A stretch of 64,000 nucleotides of DNA. It comes from JACKJK01 sp046159835 (GTDB lineage: Bacteria; Pseudomonadota; Alphaproteobacteria; Rhizobiales; Tepidamorphaceae). The stretch is from positions 62,001 through 126,000 of the forward strand of contig NZ_JBJXCY010000002.1 of the NCBI RefSeq assembly GCF_046159835.1, given 5' to 3'. Made by a program: the position numbers and the translations under genes. Below are positions 33,600-42,148 of the stretch, one piece after another. Within the stretch, counting starts at the first letter, position 1, and each line of letters begins with the position of its first letter. The notes below the pieces were generated by a model, which saw only the letters and a list, made by a program, of their open reading frames with translations, was not told the DNA's origin and searched no databases.

Positions 33600-35282
33600 A
33601 TGAACATGCAGGCTCGTACCCGTTGCCGCACCGCCGCGCAGGCTCTTGTCGACCAGTTGGTCGCCAATGGCGTGCGCCACGCCTTCTGCGTGCCCGGTGA
33701 AAGCTACTTGGCAGTGCTCGATGCCCTGCGTGACAGCGAGATCGAACTGACGGTTTGCCGTCACGAAGGCGGCGCGGCGATGATGGCGGAAGCCGTCGGC
33801 AAGGCCACGGGCCGCCCCGGCGTGTGCTTCGTCACCCGCGGCCCCGGCGCAACCAACGCATCCGCCGGTGTCCACATTGCGTTTCAGGATTCAACGCCGA
33901 TGATCCTCTTCGTCGGCCAGATCGAGCGCAACGCGCGCGAGCGCGACGCCTTTCAGGAGATGGACTACCGGGCCTTCTTCGGCTCCACCACCAAGTGGGT
34001 GACCGAACTGGACGATGCCGACCGCACGACGGAAATCGTCTCCCGCGCCTTCCACACAGCTTGCGGCGGCCGCCCCGGCCCGGTGGTGATCTCTCTGCCC
34101 AAGGACATGCTGACCGAACCTTGCTCAGCACCCAATGTGCCCGCCTTCGAGCCGGTGGAAACCTCCCCCGGCGCGCCGGAGATGCAGCGCTTCGCTGAGA
34201 TGCTCAATGCGGCCGACCGCCCTGTCTTCGTGCTCGGCGGCAGCCGCTGGGACGAAGCCTCGCGCGCCGAAATGCATCGCCTTGCGGAAGGCTGGGGCCT
34301 GCCGCTCGCCAACAGCTACCGCCGCGCAACGCTGGTCGACCCGATGTCGCCGGTTTTTGCGGGTGATCTTGGCCTCGGGCCGAACCCGAAACTTGTCGCG
34401 CGGGTGAAGGAGTCCGATCTCGTCGTCGTTCTCGGCGGGCGGATGGGCGAAATCCCCTCGCAGGGCTACACGCTGTTCGACCTGCCCGCGCCGAGCACGC
34501 CGATCGTTCACGTACATCCGGGCGCGGAAGAACTGGGCCGTGTCTTCACCCCGGCGCTGGCAATCCACGCCTCACCCCCGCGTTTCGTCGCGGAGCTTTC
34601 TAAGCTTGCCGTTACGCCGAAGCCGTCGTGGCGCGCGGAAGCCGATGCTGCCCACGCCGAGTACATCGCCTGGAGCGAGGTCGCGACGTCGCAGCCGGGC
34701 AAGGTCAATCTCGGCGAGGTGATGGTCTGGCTGCGCGAAAACATCTCGCCCGACACGATCCTGTGCAACGGCGCGGGCAACTACGCCTCGTGGATCCACC
34801 GCTTCTACCGCTTCCGCCGGTTCATGGCGCATGTCGCGCCGACTTCGGCCTCGATGGGCTACGGCATGCCGGCGGCTGTCGCGATGAAGCGGCTGCATGC
34901 CGACCGCCCCGTCATCAGCGTCAATGGCGACGGAGATTTCATGATGAGTTGCAACGAGTTCGCGACCGCCGTGCAGTATCGCCTGCCCATCATCGTCATC
35001 GTGGCGGACAACGCGCAGTACGGCACGATCCGCATGCACCAAGAGCGCGCCTACCCGGACCGCATCTCCGGAACCGAACTGGTCAACCCGGACTTCTCGG
35101 CCTTCGCGCGGTCCTTCGGGGGATTTGGCGCGACCGTGAAACGCACCGAAGATTTCGCAAACGCCTTCCTCGCAGCAGACGCTTCCGGCCTGCCGTCGAT
35201 CATCCACCTGAAGATTTCGCCCGACGCGATCCTGCCCGGAACCACCCTCACCGCGATCCGCGACAAGGCGCGGGCGGGCTAA
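33600..35282 (+). CDS. Thiamine-diphosphate-dependent enzyme, acetolactate synthase-like
   Basis: 560 residues with the three ThDP-enzyme domains. N-terminal PYR domain with catalytic Glu in CRHEGGAAMMAEA and GPGATNASAGV, a central Rossmann-like domain (VFVLGGSRWDEASR), and the C-terminal PP domain with GDGDFMMSCNEF and ADNAQYG forming the Mg/ThDP signature. ALS-type enzymes condense two 2-keto acids; close homologues also do decarboxylation or carboligation of other aldehydes. No small regulatory subunit (IlvN) is nearby, so it is probably not the housekeeping ALS. It follows the GNAT-like gene within one transcript. Confidence 0.88.
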   Translation: MNMQARTRCRTAAQALVDQLVANGVRHAFCVPGESYLAVLDALRDSEIELTVCRHEGGAAMMAEAVGKATGRPGVCFVTRGPGATNASAGVHIAFQDSTPMILFVGQIERNARERDAFQEMDYRAFFGSTTKWVTELDDADRTTEIVSRAFHTACGGRPGPVVISLPKDMLTEPCSAPNVPAFEPVETSPGAPEMQRFAEMLNAADRPVFVLGGSRWDEASRAEMHRLAEGWGLPLANSYRRATLVDPMSPVFAGDLGLGPNPKLVARVKESDLVVVLGGRMGEIPSQGYTLFDLPAPSTPIVHVHPGAEELGRVFTPALAIHASPPRFVAELSKLAVTPKPSWRAEADAAHAEYIAWSEVATSQPGKVNLGEVMVWLRENISPDTILCNGAGNYASWIHRFYRFRRFMAHVAPTSASMGYGMPAAVAMKRLHADRPVISVNGDGDFMMSCNEFATAVQYRLPIIVIVADNAQYGTIRMHQERAYPDRISGTELVNPDFSAFARSFGGFGATVKRTEDFANAFLAADASGLPSIIHLKISPDAILPGTTLTAIRDKARAG

Positions 35283-35293
35283 GCCTCCTCGCC

Positions 35294-36163
35294 TCAGGCG
35301 TGGGCGAAGTCCCAGTAGAGTTCGCGCGCCTTTGCCGCGACCGGACCCGGCTGCAATTCGCGATCCTCGATCCGCCGCACGGGCGACACCTTGGCGAAGT
35401 TGCCGCAGGTGAAGATCTCGTCGGCTTCCAGCAATTGCGCGTAGGACATCACCGTCTCCACCACCTGCTGCCCGCTGTCGCGCAGCAGCCCGATGACGCG
35501 GGAGCGTGTGACACCGGCGAGGAACGTCCCGTTCGGCACGGGCGTGTAGACCACGCCATCCTTCACCATGAAGATGTTGGAGTTCGCCGTTTCGGCCACG
35601 TTGCCGAGCATGTCGCGCAGCACGGCGTTGGTGAAGCCGCGTGACTCCGCCTCGATGATGGCGTGTGAATTGTTCGGGTAGAGGCACCCGGCCTTGGCTT
35701 CCACCGGCGCGCATTCCTTCGTCGGGCGGCGGTAGGGCGACAGGGTGATCGCCGCCTGCCCCGGCGGCTTCGGCATCGGCGCTTCGTGGATGCACAGGGC
35801 CCAGCCGGTCGTTTCCGGATCGAAGCGAACCCCGCCGCCGATCCCGGACTGCGCCCAGTACATCGGACGGATGTAGAGTTCCGCGTCCGGCCCGAACCGG
35901 CCAATACCCTCGCGCGCAAGCTCCATCCACTGGTCATGCTCGACGACAGGCTTCAGCTTCATCGCGGTCGCCGACCGGTTCACCCGCTTCATGTGCAGGT
36001 CGAGGTCTGGCGTGACGCCCTCGAAGGCGCGCGCGCCGTCGAACACGGTCGCACCGAGCCAGGCACCTTGCGTCCGCACGCCCATGATCTTGACATTGCC
36101 CTCGTGCCATTCCCCCTCGAAAAAGGTCCAGCTTGGCGAATAGGCGATTTCATGGCTGCGCAT
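35294..36163 (-). CDS. Fold-type IV PLP aminotransferase (IlvE/branched-chain type)
   Basis: 289 residues from ATG 36163. Class IV aminotransferase: DGARAFEGV near residue 40, RPMYWAQSG region, the PLP lysine in APVEAKAGCLYPNN, and the cofactor-binding signature ETANSNIFMVKDGVVYTP. Members are branched-chain aminotransferases or D-amino-acid and aminodeoxychorismate-lyase relatives. It converges on the ALS-like gene with an 11-base gap, so it may supply or consume a keto/amino acid in the same pathway, although convergent orientation argues for independent expression. Confidence 0.87.
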   Translation of the reverse strand: MRSHEIAYSPSWTFFEGEWHEGNVKIMGVRTQGAWLGATVFDGARAFEGVTPDLDLHMKRVNRSATAMKLKPVVEHDQWMELAREGIGRFGPDAELYIRPMYWAQSGIGGGVRFDPETTGWALCIHEAPMPKPPGQAAITLSPYRRPTKECAPVEAKAGCLYPNNSHAIIEAESRGFTNAVLRDMLGNVAETANSNIFMVKDGVVYTPVPNGTFLAGVTRSRVIGLLRDSGQQVVETVMSYAQLLEADEIFTCGNFAKVSPVRRIEDRELQPGPVAAKARELYWDFAHA

Positions 36164-36279
36164 ATGGTTGCGGTCCTGCGAGGTGATGTTGCCCCGGACA
36201 ATAGCACCGAGACGTTGGGAATTTCTTTCCGTTGCGCGGCTATGCAAGGCTCTGGAAATCACAGGAGACCGCTCCGAAC

Positions 36280-37188
36280 ATGCCGCTTGACCCGCGCGCC
36301 GCGCGCTTCCTGGAAATGGCCGCCGCAGGCCGTGACGTTTCGGCTATTCGCAGCGTGGAAGGCCGCCGCGCCGGCCTCGCACGACTGATGGGATTTGCCC
36401 GCGCCGACACGATGTCACCCCCCGGCGAGGACATTGTCCTGCGCCATGGAGTCCACCCTGTTCCCGCGCGCGTCTACCTCCCGACCGGGGATGAACTCGA
36501 GAAGCTGGCTCCCACGATTCTCTTCCTGCACGGCGGCGGGCTGGTGGCGGGCAGCGTCGAGACCCATGACGTCATCGCCCGAGCGATCTGCGCCGAGAGC
36601 CGGTGCCGCCTCGTGTCGCTGGACTACCGTCTCGCGCCGGAACATCCCTATCCGGCAGCGCTGGACGATGTGCGCGCGGCCATCGGCGCGTTGGCGGCAG
36701 ACGGTGCAACGCTCGCGATCTGCGGCGAATCCGGCGGCGGCGGGCTTGCGCTGATCGTTGCGCAGGAACAGGCGGGCGATCTCGCGGCGTTGAGCCTGAT
36801 CTGCCCGGTGCTGGAGTTCGGCACGGAAACCGCGTCGCGTGAGGAATTCGCCTCCGGCTACATGATCGACCGCGAGACCATGGAAGCCGACCTCGCCGAC
36901 TACATGCCCTCGGACATGGTCCCTGCGCACCCGCATATTTCGCCGCTGCGTATTGCGCATTTCTCCGCCCTGCCCCGGACATTCATCCACACGGCGGAAT
37001 GCGACCCGCTGCGCGACGAAGGCGCGGCGCTGGCGGAGAAGCTGCAGCATCAGGGCGTCAGCGTCGCCCATACGCTCCACGCCGGGATGCTGCACAACTT
37101 CCACGCCATGGGCGCGGTGCTTCCGCAAGGCCGCGAAGCCTTGAAGCAAATCGGACGGGAACTGGGAGAGGCGCTCGGCGCGCTCTAG
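36280..37188 (+). CDS. Alpha/beta hydrolase, hormone-sensitive lipase (HSL) family
   Basis: 302 residues from ATG 36280 with CAGGAG 10 bases upstream. HSL-type features: oxyanion-hole HGGG (LFLHGGGLVAG), DYRLAPEHPYPAAL, nucleophile Ser in ICGESGGGG, and catalytic Asp/His near HTAECDPLRDEG and the C-terminal GMLHNFHAMG. Esterases acting on small to medium acyl esters. Sits upstream of the convergent acyl-CoA synthetase with a 4-base gap. Confidence 0.9.
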   Translation: MPLDPRAARFLEMAAAGRDVSAIRSVEGRRAGLARLMGFARADTMSPPGEDIVLRHGVHPVPARVYLPTGDELEKLAPTILFLHGGGLVAGSVETHDVIARAICAESRCRLVSLDYRLAPEHPYPAALDDVRAAIGALAADGATLAICGESGGGGLALIVAQEQAGDLAALSLICPVLEFGTETASREEFASGYMIDRETMEADLADYMPSDMVPAHPHISPLRIAHFSALPRTFIHTAECDPLRDEGAALAEKLQHQGVSVAHTLHAGMLHNFHAMGAVLPQGREALKQIGRELGEALGAL

Positions 37189-37192
37189 GGAC

Positions 37193-38977
37193 TCACAACC
37201 GGCGCTTGCCGGACACGATTTCGGCGTGGAGATCAGAGGCCAGCGCAACATAGCGCCCGCCATCCAGCACGAAGACCGGGTCATCACTGGCAGTGGGTTC
37301 GAAGCCCTGCGCCACGAGGTCGGTTCGCTTCTGCTTGAAGGTCTCGGTTAGCTCCAGCGCGCCCTGTAGCCGGATGAAGACGGGCCGCGCATAGGCAGGA
37401 AGCGCGTCCGCCAGATGTACGGCCAGCGCGTCCATATCGAACGCTTCGCCCGCATGGATCGCAGCCATTCCGGCCCGGCCATCGGTGCCCGGCACCGTAA
37501 CGCCGTAGACGGTCGCATCGACCACGCCGGGAACGGCGGTGATGGCAGTCGCCACCTCGGCGGTCGCGACGTTCTCGCCCTTCCAGCGGAAGGTGTCGCC
37601 GATCCGGTCGACGAAATAGTAGTAGCCCGCCTCGTCGATGCGCATGAGGTCGCCGGTGCGGTACCAAGCATCGCCCTTTTCGAAGACGTCGCGCAGTACC
37701 TTCTTCGCGGACTCGTCCGCGCTGGTATAGCCCTCGAAGCGCCCGCCGCTCTCACCCGAAATGCGCCCGATGGCCTCGCCCGCCTCGCCGCGCTCCGCCC
37801 GGATGCACAAGCCGTCATCGCCACGCTTCGGCCGGCCGAGATCAGAGTCGAATTTCACGATTGCCGCCGGAAAACGGTGCTTCAGGAAGGGCGGAATGCG
37901 ACCGATTGCGCCGGGCTTCCCCTCCACGTTGAACAGCGAGAAATTGCCTTCGGTCGCGGCATAGAATTCGAGGATTTGTGGCACGTTGAAGCGTTGCTGG
38001 AACGCCTGCCACACATCGCCGCGCAAGCCATTGCCGCAGGCCATGCGCAACGTGTGGCGGTGTTCGTCGATCGTCTCGGGTGCGTTCACCAGGTATCGGC
38101 AGAGTTCGCCAATGTATTGGAACAGCGTGCACTCCCAGCGCACCACGTCGCGCCAGAAACCGCTGGCGGAGAATTTTGGCGCAAGCACCGTCGACCCGCC
38201 CGCCACCATCATGCTGGCAATGGCGACGACACCGCCGACGGAATGATGCACCGGCAGGCAGTTGAAGAGGCGGTCGTCAGGTTCGGCGCCCGTCAGGCCC
38301 GCAAACCAGTGTCCCCAGGACATGATGCGGTGATGGCTGACATGAGCCGCCTTCGGCAGCCCGGTGGTGCCGGACGTGTAGATGAGCAACGCGGGGTCGC
38401 GCAGCGTGACGTCCCGGCGCTCGCTGGAGTCGAGCGGTTCACCTGAAAGGGCGGAGAACACGGCTTCGAATGCGGCCTCTTCGGCAACATGCAGGAACGG
38501 CGCATCACTCTCCGGCAGCGCGTCCTTCATTGCGCGCGAATGCGCCGCGTCGGTGATGACGTGGTTCGCCTCGCTGACGGCGATCGCGTGGCGCAGGCCC
38601 TCGCCCTTCAACTGCGTGTTGATGAGCGCGACGACACCGCCGATTGCCGTAATCCCTGCCCAGCAGGCGACGTAATCCGGCCGGCTGCCCATGGCGAGTG
38701 CGACCCGGTCGCCCTTGCTGATCCCCTGCGCAAGCGCCCAGCGAGACCAGCGCGCGATCCGCGTCGCAAGCTGCGCGTAGGTGTAGCTCTGCGCGTCGCT
38801 CAACAGTGCGGGCGCGTCCGGCGAAGTTCCAGCCGCTTCGTGCACGCAATCCGCCAGCAAGCGATTTGGCTGCGCGTCCAGCTTCGCCGTCAGTTCGATG
38901 GCCTTCAGCCAGCGCTTGGACGGGCTGAGCCCTGCAGGCGCGGTTTGAACGGCAAGAGACGCGTTTGAAGGCAGCAT
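37193..38977 (-). CDS. Long-chain acyl-CoA synthetase (FATP/VLACS-type)
   Basis: 594 residues; AMP-forming ligase. LIYTSGTTGLPKAAHV (P-loop), FYAATEGNFSLFN, and DRIGDTFRWKGENVATAEV are the FATP/very-long-chain acyl-CoA synthetase variants of the A3, A5 and A8 motifs. Full family length. Activates fatty acids to CoA thioesters, probably with uptake. An AT-rich stretch separates it from the divergent metY. Confidence 0.92.
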   Translation of the reverse strand: MLPSNASLAVQTAPAGLSPSKRWLKAIELTAKLDAQPNRLLADCVHEAAGTSPDAPALLSDAQSYTYAQLATRIARWSRWALAQGISKGDRVALAMGSRPDYVACWAGITAIGGVVALINTQLKGEGLRHAIAVSEANHVITDAAHSRAMKDALPESDAPFLHVAEEAAFEAVFSALSGEPLDSSERRDVTLRDPALLIYTSGTTGLPKAAHVSHHRIMSWGHWFAGLTGAEPDDRLFNCLPVHHSVGGVVAIASMMVAGGSTVLAPKFSASGFWRDVVRWECTLFQYIGELCRYLVNAPETIDEHRHTLRMACGNGLRGDVWQAFQQRFNVPQILEFYAATEGNFSLFNVEGKPGAIGRIPPFLKHRFPAAIVKFDSDLGRPKRGDDGLCIRAERGEAGEAIGRISGESGGRFEGYTSADESAKKVLRDVFEKGDAWYRTGDLMRIDEAGYYYFVDRIGDTFRWKGENVATAEVATAITAVPGVVDATVYGVTVPGTDGRAGMAAIHAGEAFDMDALAVHLADALPAYARPVFIRLQGALELTETFKQKRTDLVAQGFEPTASDDPVFVLDGGRYVALASDLHAEIVSGKRRL

Positions 38978-39214
38978 TGGGCAGGATCCGGCGTGGAAAT
39001 AACGTGTTTTCGTCCGTGAGATTACAAAGAACGCGTTGGGATTGCCTTAGCCTGCGAGGTAAATGAATTGTAAATATGCGCGGCACAATTCGAAAAGCCG
39101 TCGAATTGTTAAGGTTTATAAATTCTATTCAAGCGCATAAACTTAAATTTTGGCAATTGGCGCATAATCTCTGGCTTTCTACGGGTGCAAACCCGCTTTC
39201 GAGTCGAGGACGAG
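38978..39214 (+). promoter_or_regulatory. AT-rich structured leader upstream of metY
   Basis: 237 bases, notably AT-rich. GCGCATAA occurs as direct repeats at 39133-39140 and 39160-39167, with an inverted GCGCATA (TATGCGC) at 39075-39081. ACAATTCGA/TCGAATTGT (39085-39093, 39101-39109) is a perfect 9-bp inverted repeat with a 7-base loop. CGGGT-GCAA-ACCCG (39082+100, i.e. 39182-39195) is a GNRA-type hairpin just before the start signal. I do not see the SAM-II riboswitch consensus. This is probably the control region for methionine biosynthesis genes. Confidence 0.5.
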
Positions 39215-40519
39215 ATGCGCAAGGAAACCATCGCCATTCACGCGGGCTATACGCCCGATGGATCCACCAAGTCCGCTGCGGTGCCGATCTACCAGACAGC
39301 ATCCTACGCCTTCGACAGCGCCGACCATGCCGCTGCGCTCTTCGATCTCGAAGAAGAAGGCTTCCGCTACACCCGCATCAACAACCCGACGGTCGACGTG
39401 CTGGAAAAGCGCGTTGCGGACCTTGAAGGCGGAGTCGGCGCGCTGGCAGCCGCCAGCGGTCAGGCGGCATTGCACATCGCGCTGGTCAACCTCGCGAGCG
39501 CGGGCAAGAACATCGTCACCGTGCCGCAGCTCTACGGCACCACGCACACGCTGGTTTCGCACATCCTCACCCAGCAGGGCGTCGAGCCACGTTTCGCGGC
39601 CTCCGACAGCGCCGATGACGTCGCGCGCCTGATCGACGAGAACACCTGCGCAGTGTTCTGCGAGAGCGTCGGCAACCCGGCCGGCAATGTCTGCGACATC
39701 GAGGCACTGGCAAACGTCGCGCACACAGCCGGCGTGCCGCTGGTGGTCGACAACACCGTCGCGACGCCAATCCTGCTGCGCCCGTTCGAGCATGGCGCGG
39801 ACGTCGTCGTGCATTCGCTGACGAAGTTTCTTGGCGGCCACGGAACGACGCTTGGCGGCGTGATCGTGGATGGCGGCAGCTTCCCGTGGATGCAGCACGC
39901 CGACCGCTTCCCCGCCTTCTGCACGCCGGACATGTCCTATCACGGCATGGTCTATGCCGAGCGCTTCGGCCCGACGGCCTTCATCCAGCGCGCGCGCAGC
40001 GTCTTCCAGCGCACCATGGGCGCGGTGCTGTCGCCCTTCAACGCGTTCCTGATCCTGCAGGGCATCGAGACGGTTGCCTTGCGCATGGAGCGTCACGTCG
40101 AAAACGCCCGCAAGGTCGCGGACTTCCTGCAGGCCGATCCGCGCGTCGAGGGGGTGAACTACGCAGGCTTTGCCGACAATCGCTACAAGCCGCTGGTTGA
40201 CCGCTATCTCGGCGGCAACGCGCCGTCGCTCTTCACGTTCGGTGTTGCCGGCGGCATGGAGGCTGGCAAGGCGTTCTACGACGCGCTGAACCTTGTCACG
40301 CGGCTGGTGAACATCGGCGATGCAAAGTCACTCGCCTGCCACCCGGCCTCGACGACCCATCGCCAGATGACATGCGAGGAACAGTCCAAGGCGGGCATCG
40401 AGCCGGAAACGATCCGCATATCGATTGGCATCGAGCATATCGACGACATCATCGCCGATCTCGACCAGGCGCTGACCGCCGCGTGCGGCCCGCGCATGCA
40501 CATCGAAGCTGCCGAATAG
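39215..40519 (+). CDS. metY: O-acetylhomoserine aminocarboxypropyltransferase / sulfhydrylase
   Basis: 434 residues from ATG 39215, preceded by GAGGACGAG. Cys/Met metabolism PLP enzyme: AIHAGYTPD start, TRINNPTVDVLEKR, the PLP lysine in VVHSLTKFLGGHGTT, and the C-terminal HPASTTHRQM motif. Makes homocysteine from O-acetyl- or O-succinylhomoserine and sulfide, then methionine. metA starts 9 bases downstream, giving a two-step unit. Probably regulated by methionine or SAM through the AT-rich leader. Confidence 0.93.
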   Translation: MRKETIAIHAGYTPDGSTKSAAVPIYQTASYAFDSADHAAALFDLEEEGFRYTRINNPTVDVLEKRVADLEGGVGALAAASGQAALHIALVNLASAGKNIVTVPQLYGTTHTLVSHILTQQGVEPRFAASDSADDVARLIDENTCAVFCESVGNPAGNVCDIEALANVAHTAGVPLVVDNTVATPILLRPFEHGADVVVHSLTKFLGGHGTTLGGVIVDGGSFPWMQHADRFPAFCTPDMSYHGMVYAERFGPTAFIQRARSVFQRTMGAVLSPFNAFLILQGIETVALRMERHVENARKVADFLQADPRVEGVNYAGFADNRYKPLVDRYLGGNAPSLFTFGVAGGMEAGKAFYDALNLVTRLVNIGDAKSLACHPASTTHRQMTCEEQSKAGIEPETIRISIGIEHIDDIIADLDQALTAACGPRMHIEAAE

Positions 40520-40528
40520 GGCTCGACG

Positions 40529-41557
40529 ATGATCACGCTAAGCCATAGCAACCTGGAAGTCGCACTGCCCAACGACGCGTGGGGCCTGCGCCCCTGGCCG
40601 CGCCGCCGCAGCGACAATCGCACGCCGGTGCTGGAAATCGGGCTGGTCAACAACATGCCGGATGCAGCGCTTCTGGCAACCGAGCGGCAGTTCATCCGCG
40701 TGGTGAAAACCGCCGCAGCCGGTCGCCCGGTCCGCATGCACCTGTTCTCGCTGCCAGGCGTCCCGCGCTCGCTGGAAGCGCAGGCGCGCATGCTCGGTTT
40801 CTACCACGATGCCTCGAAGCTCCCCGAGTGGGACCTCGACGCGCTCATCGTGACGGGGAGCGAACCGCGCGAGGCCACCCTGCCGGACGAGCCCTACTGG
40901 AACGAACTGACCAGCCTCATCGATTGGGCCGCCGCGAACACGGTATCGACGGTCTGGTCGTGCCTTGCCGCCCATGCCGCCGTGCTGCATCTCCACGGCA
41001 TCGAGCGCCGCCACCTCGGCACGAAATGCTCGGGCGTCTTTGCGTGCAATCTCGTCGCCGATGATCCGCTGCTCGCCAGGATTGCCGATCCGGTGAAGGT
41101 GACGCATTCGCGCTGGAACGGGCTGGACGAAGCAGATCTGGAAGAAAACGGCTACCGGGTGCTGACCCGCTCAGCCGAAGTCGGCATCGACATCTTCACC
41201 AAGGACATGGGCAGCAACTTCCTGTTCCTGCAGGGCCACCCGGAATATGAGGCCACGTCGCTGCTGCGCGAATATCGCCGCGACGTGGGTCGGTTCCTTT
41301 CCGGCGAGAGCCGGCGTTACCCGGACCTGCCGACCGACTATTTCAGCCCGGCGGCGCAGTCTGACCTGCTGCGATTGCGCGCCCGCGCCCACGTCGATCG
41401 CGACAGCGTTTCGATGGAAGACTTCGACGCGTTCGAGCCCCGCGACGGACTGGCCAACGAACTCGCAGGCGGGGCATCGCTCATCTTTTGCAACTGGTTC
41501 GACAAGCTTCTGGCGCAGCGAAGCGGCACCCAGGAACCCGCCGCGAGCCAGGGGTAG
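40529..41557 (+). CDS. metA: Homoserine O-acyltransferase (MetA family)
   Basis: 342 residues. The MetA family is recognised by LEIGLVNNMPDAALLATERQF, the catalytic Cys in VWSCLAAHAAVLHLHG and the His in LQGHPEYEATSL. Acylates homoserine with succinyl- or acetyl-CoA at the entry to methionine synthesis. The succinyl/acetyl specificity depends on one residue near the Cys that I cannot assign confidently here. Co-transcribed with metY. Confidence 0.92.
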   Translation: MITLSHSNLEVALPNDAWGLRPWPRRRSDNRTPVLEIGLVNNMPDAALLATERQFIRVVKTAAAGRPVRMHLFSLPGVPRSLEAQARMLGFYHDASKLPEWDLDALIVTGSEPREATLPDEPYWNELTSLIDWAAANTVSTVWSCLAAHAAVLHLHGIERRHLGTKCSGVFACNLVADDPLLARIADPVKVTHSRWNGLDEADLEENGYRVLTRSAEVGIDIFTKDMGSNFLFLQGHPEYEATSLLREYRRDVGRFLSGESRRYPDLPTDYFSPAAQSDLLRLRARAHVDRDSVSMEDFDAFEPRDGLANELAGGASLIFCNWFDKLLAQRSGTQEPAASQG

Positions 41558-41562
41558 AACCC

Positions 41563-42093
41563 ATGAGCGCGCGCAATCTCGCAACCAAACCGGCAGAGGC
41601 GGAAGACACCGCGACATTCGAGCGCTTCTGCCTCGCCATGCGCGAACTTGCAGGCGGGGTCTGCGTCGTCACCTCCGGGCGAGGCGACATGCGCACCGGG
41701 CTGACGGCAACTTCCGTCACGTCCCTGTCGGCTGAGCCGCCCTCACTGCTCGTCTGCATCCACCGCGCCTCGTCCATGCTGGAGGCCCTGCGCGAAACCG
41801 GGGCATTCGCGGTCAACATGCTGGCCCACGACCAGCAGGCCATCGCCGACCGGTTTGCAGGTCGCTGCGGGCGATTTGGCGCCGAACGCTACGACGGCGC
41901 GCAGTGGCGCGAACTCTCAACCGGGTCGAGCATCCTGACCGGCGCGCTCGCCAATCTCGATTGTCGCGTCGAGCAGATCACCGAGTGGCACACCCACGCT
42001 ATCGTCGTCGGCAGCGTGGAAGCGATCGCGGAGCCCGGCGGCAACGCACCGCTCGTCTACTGGCGCGGTGGATATTCCACCTTCGCGACCTGA
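41563..42093 (+). CDS. Flavin reductase, HpaC-like
   Basis: 176 residues from ATG 41563. Short flavin_reduct-type protein of the two-component monooxygenase partner group: GVCVVTSGRGDMRTGLTATSVTSLSAEPPSLLVCI is the diagnostic FMN-binding N-terminus, and the C-terminus has PLVYWRGGYSTF. Supplies reduced flavin to an oxygenase. No oxygenase is adjacent; it starts 5 bases after metA. It differs in family from the flavin reductase-like protein at 1157. Confidence 0.88.
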   Translation: MSARNLATKPAEAEDTATFERFCLAMRELAGGVCVVTSGRGDMRTGLTATSVTSLSAEPPSLLVCIHRASSMLEALRETGAFAVNMLAHDQQAIADRFAGRCGRFGAERYDGAQWRELSTGSSILTGALANLDCRVEQITEWHTHAIVVGSVEAIAEPGGNAPLVYWRGGYSTFAT

Positions 42094-42148
42094 CGAACCA
42101 CCTGCGCTGCTTGCGCTGAACCGCTGGCGTGGGCTACCGCTCGCGGCC

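Noticed and set aside
39060..39214. SAM-II riboswitch before metY
   Set aside because: The conserved UUGC and GCUAAA-type core and pseudoknot partner segments of SAM-II are not found by eye; a covariance scan would settle it.
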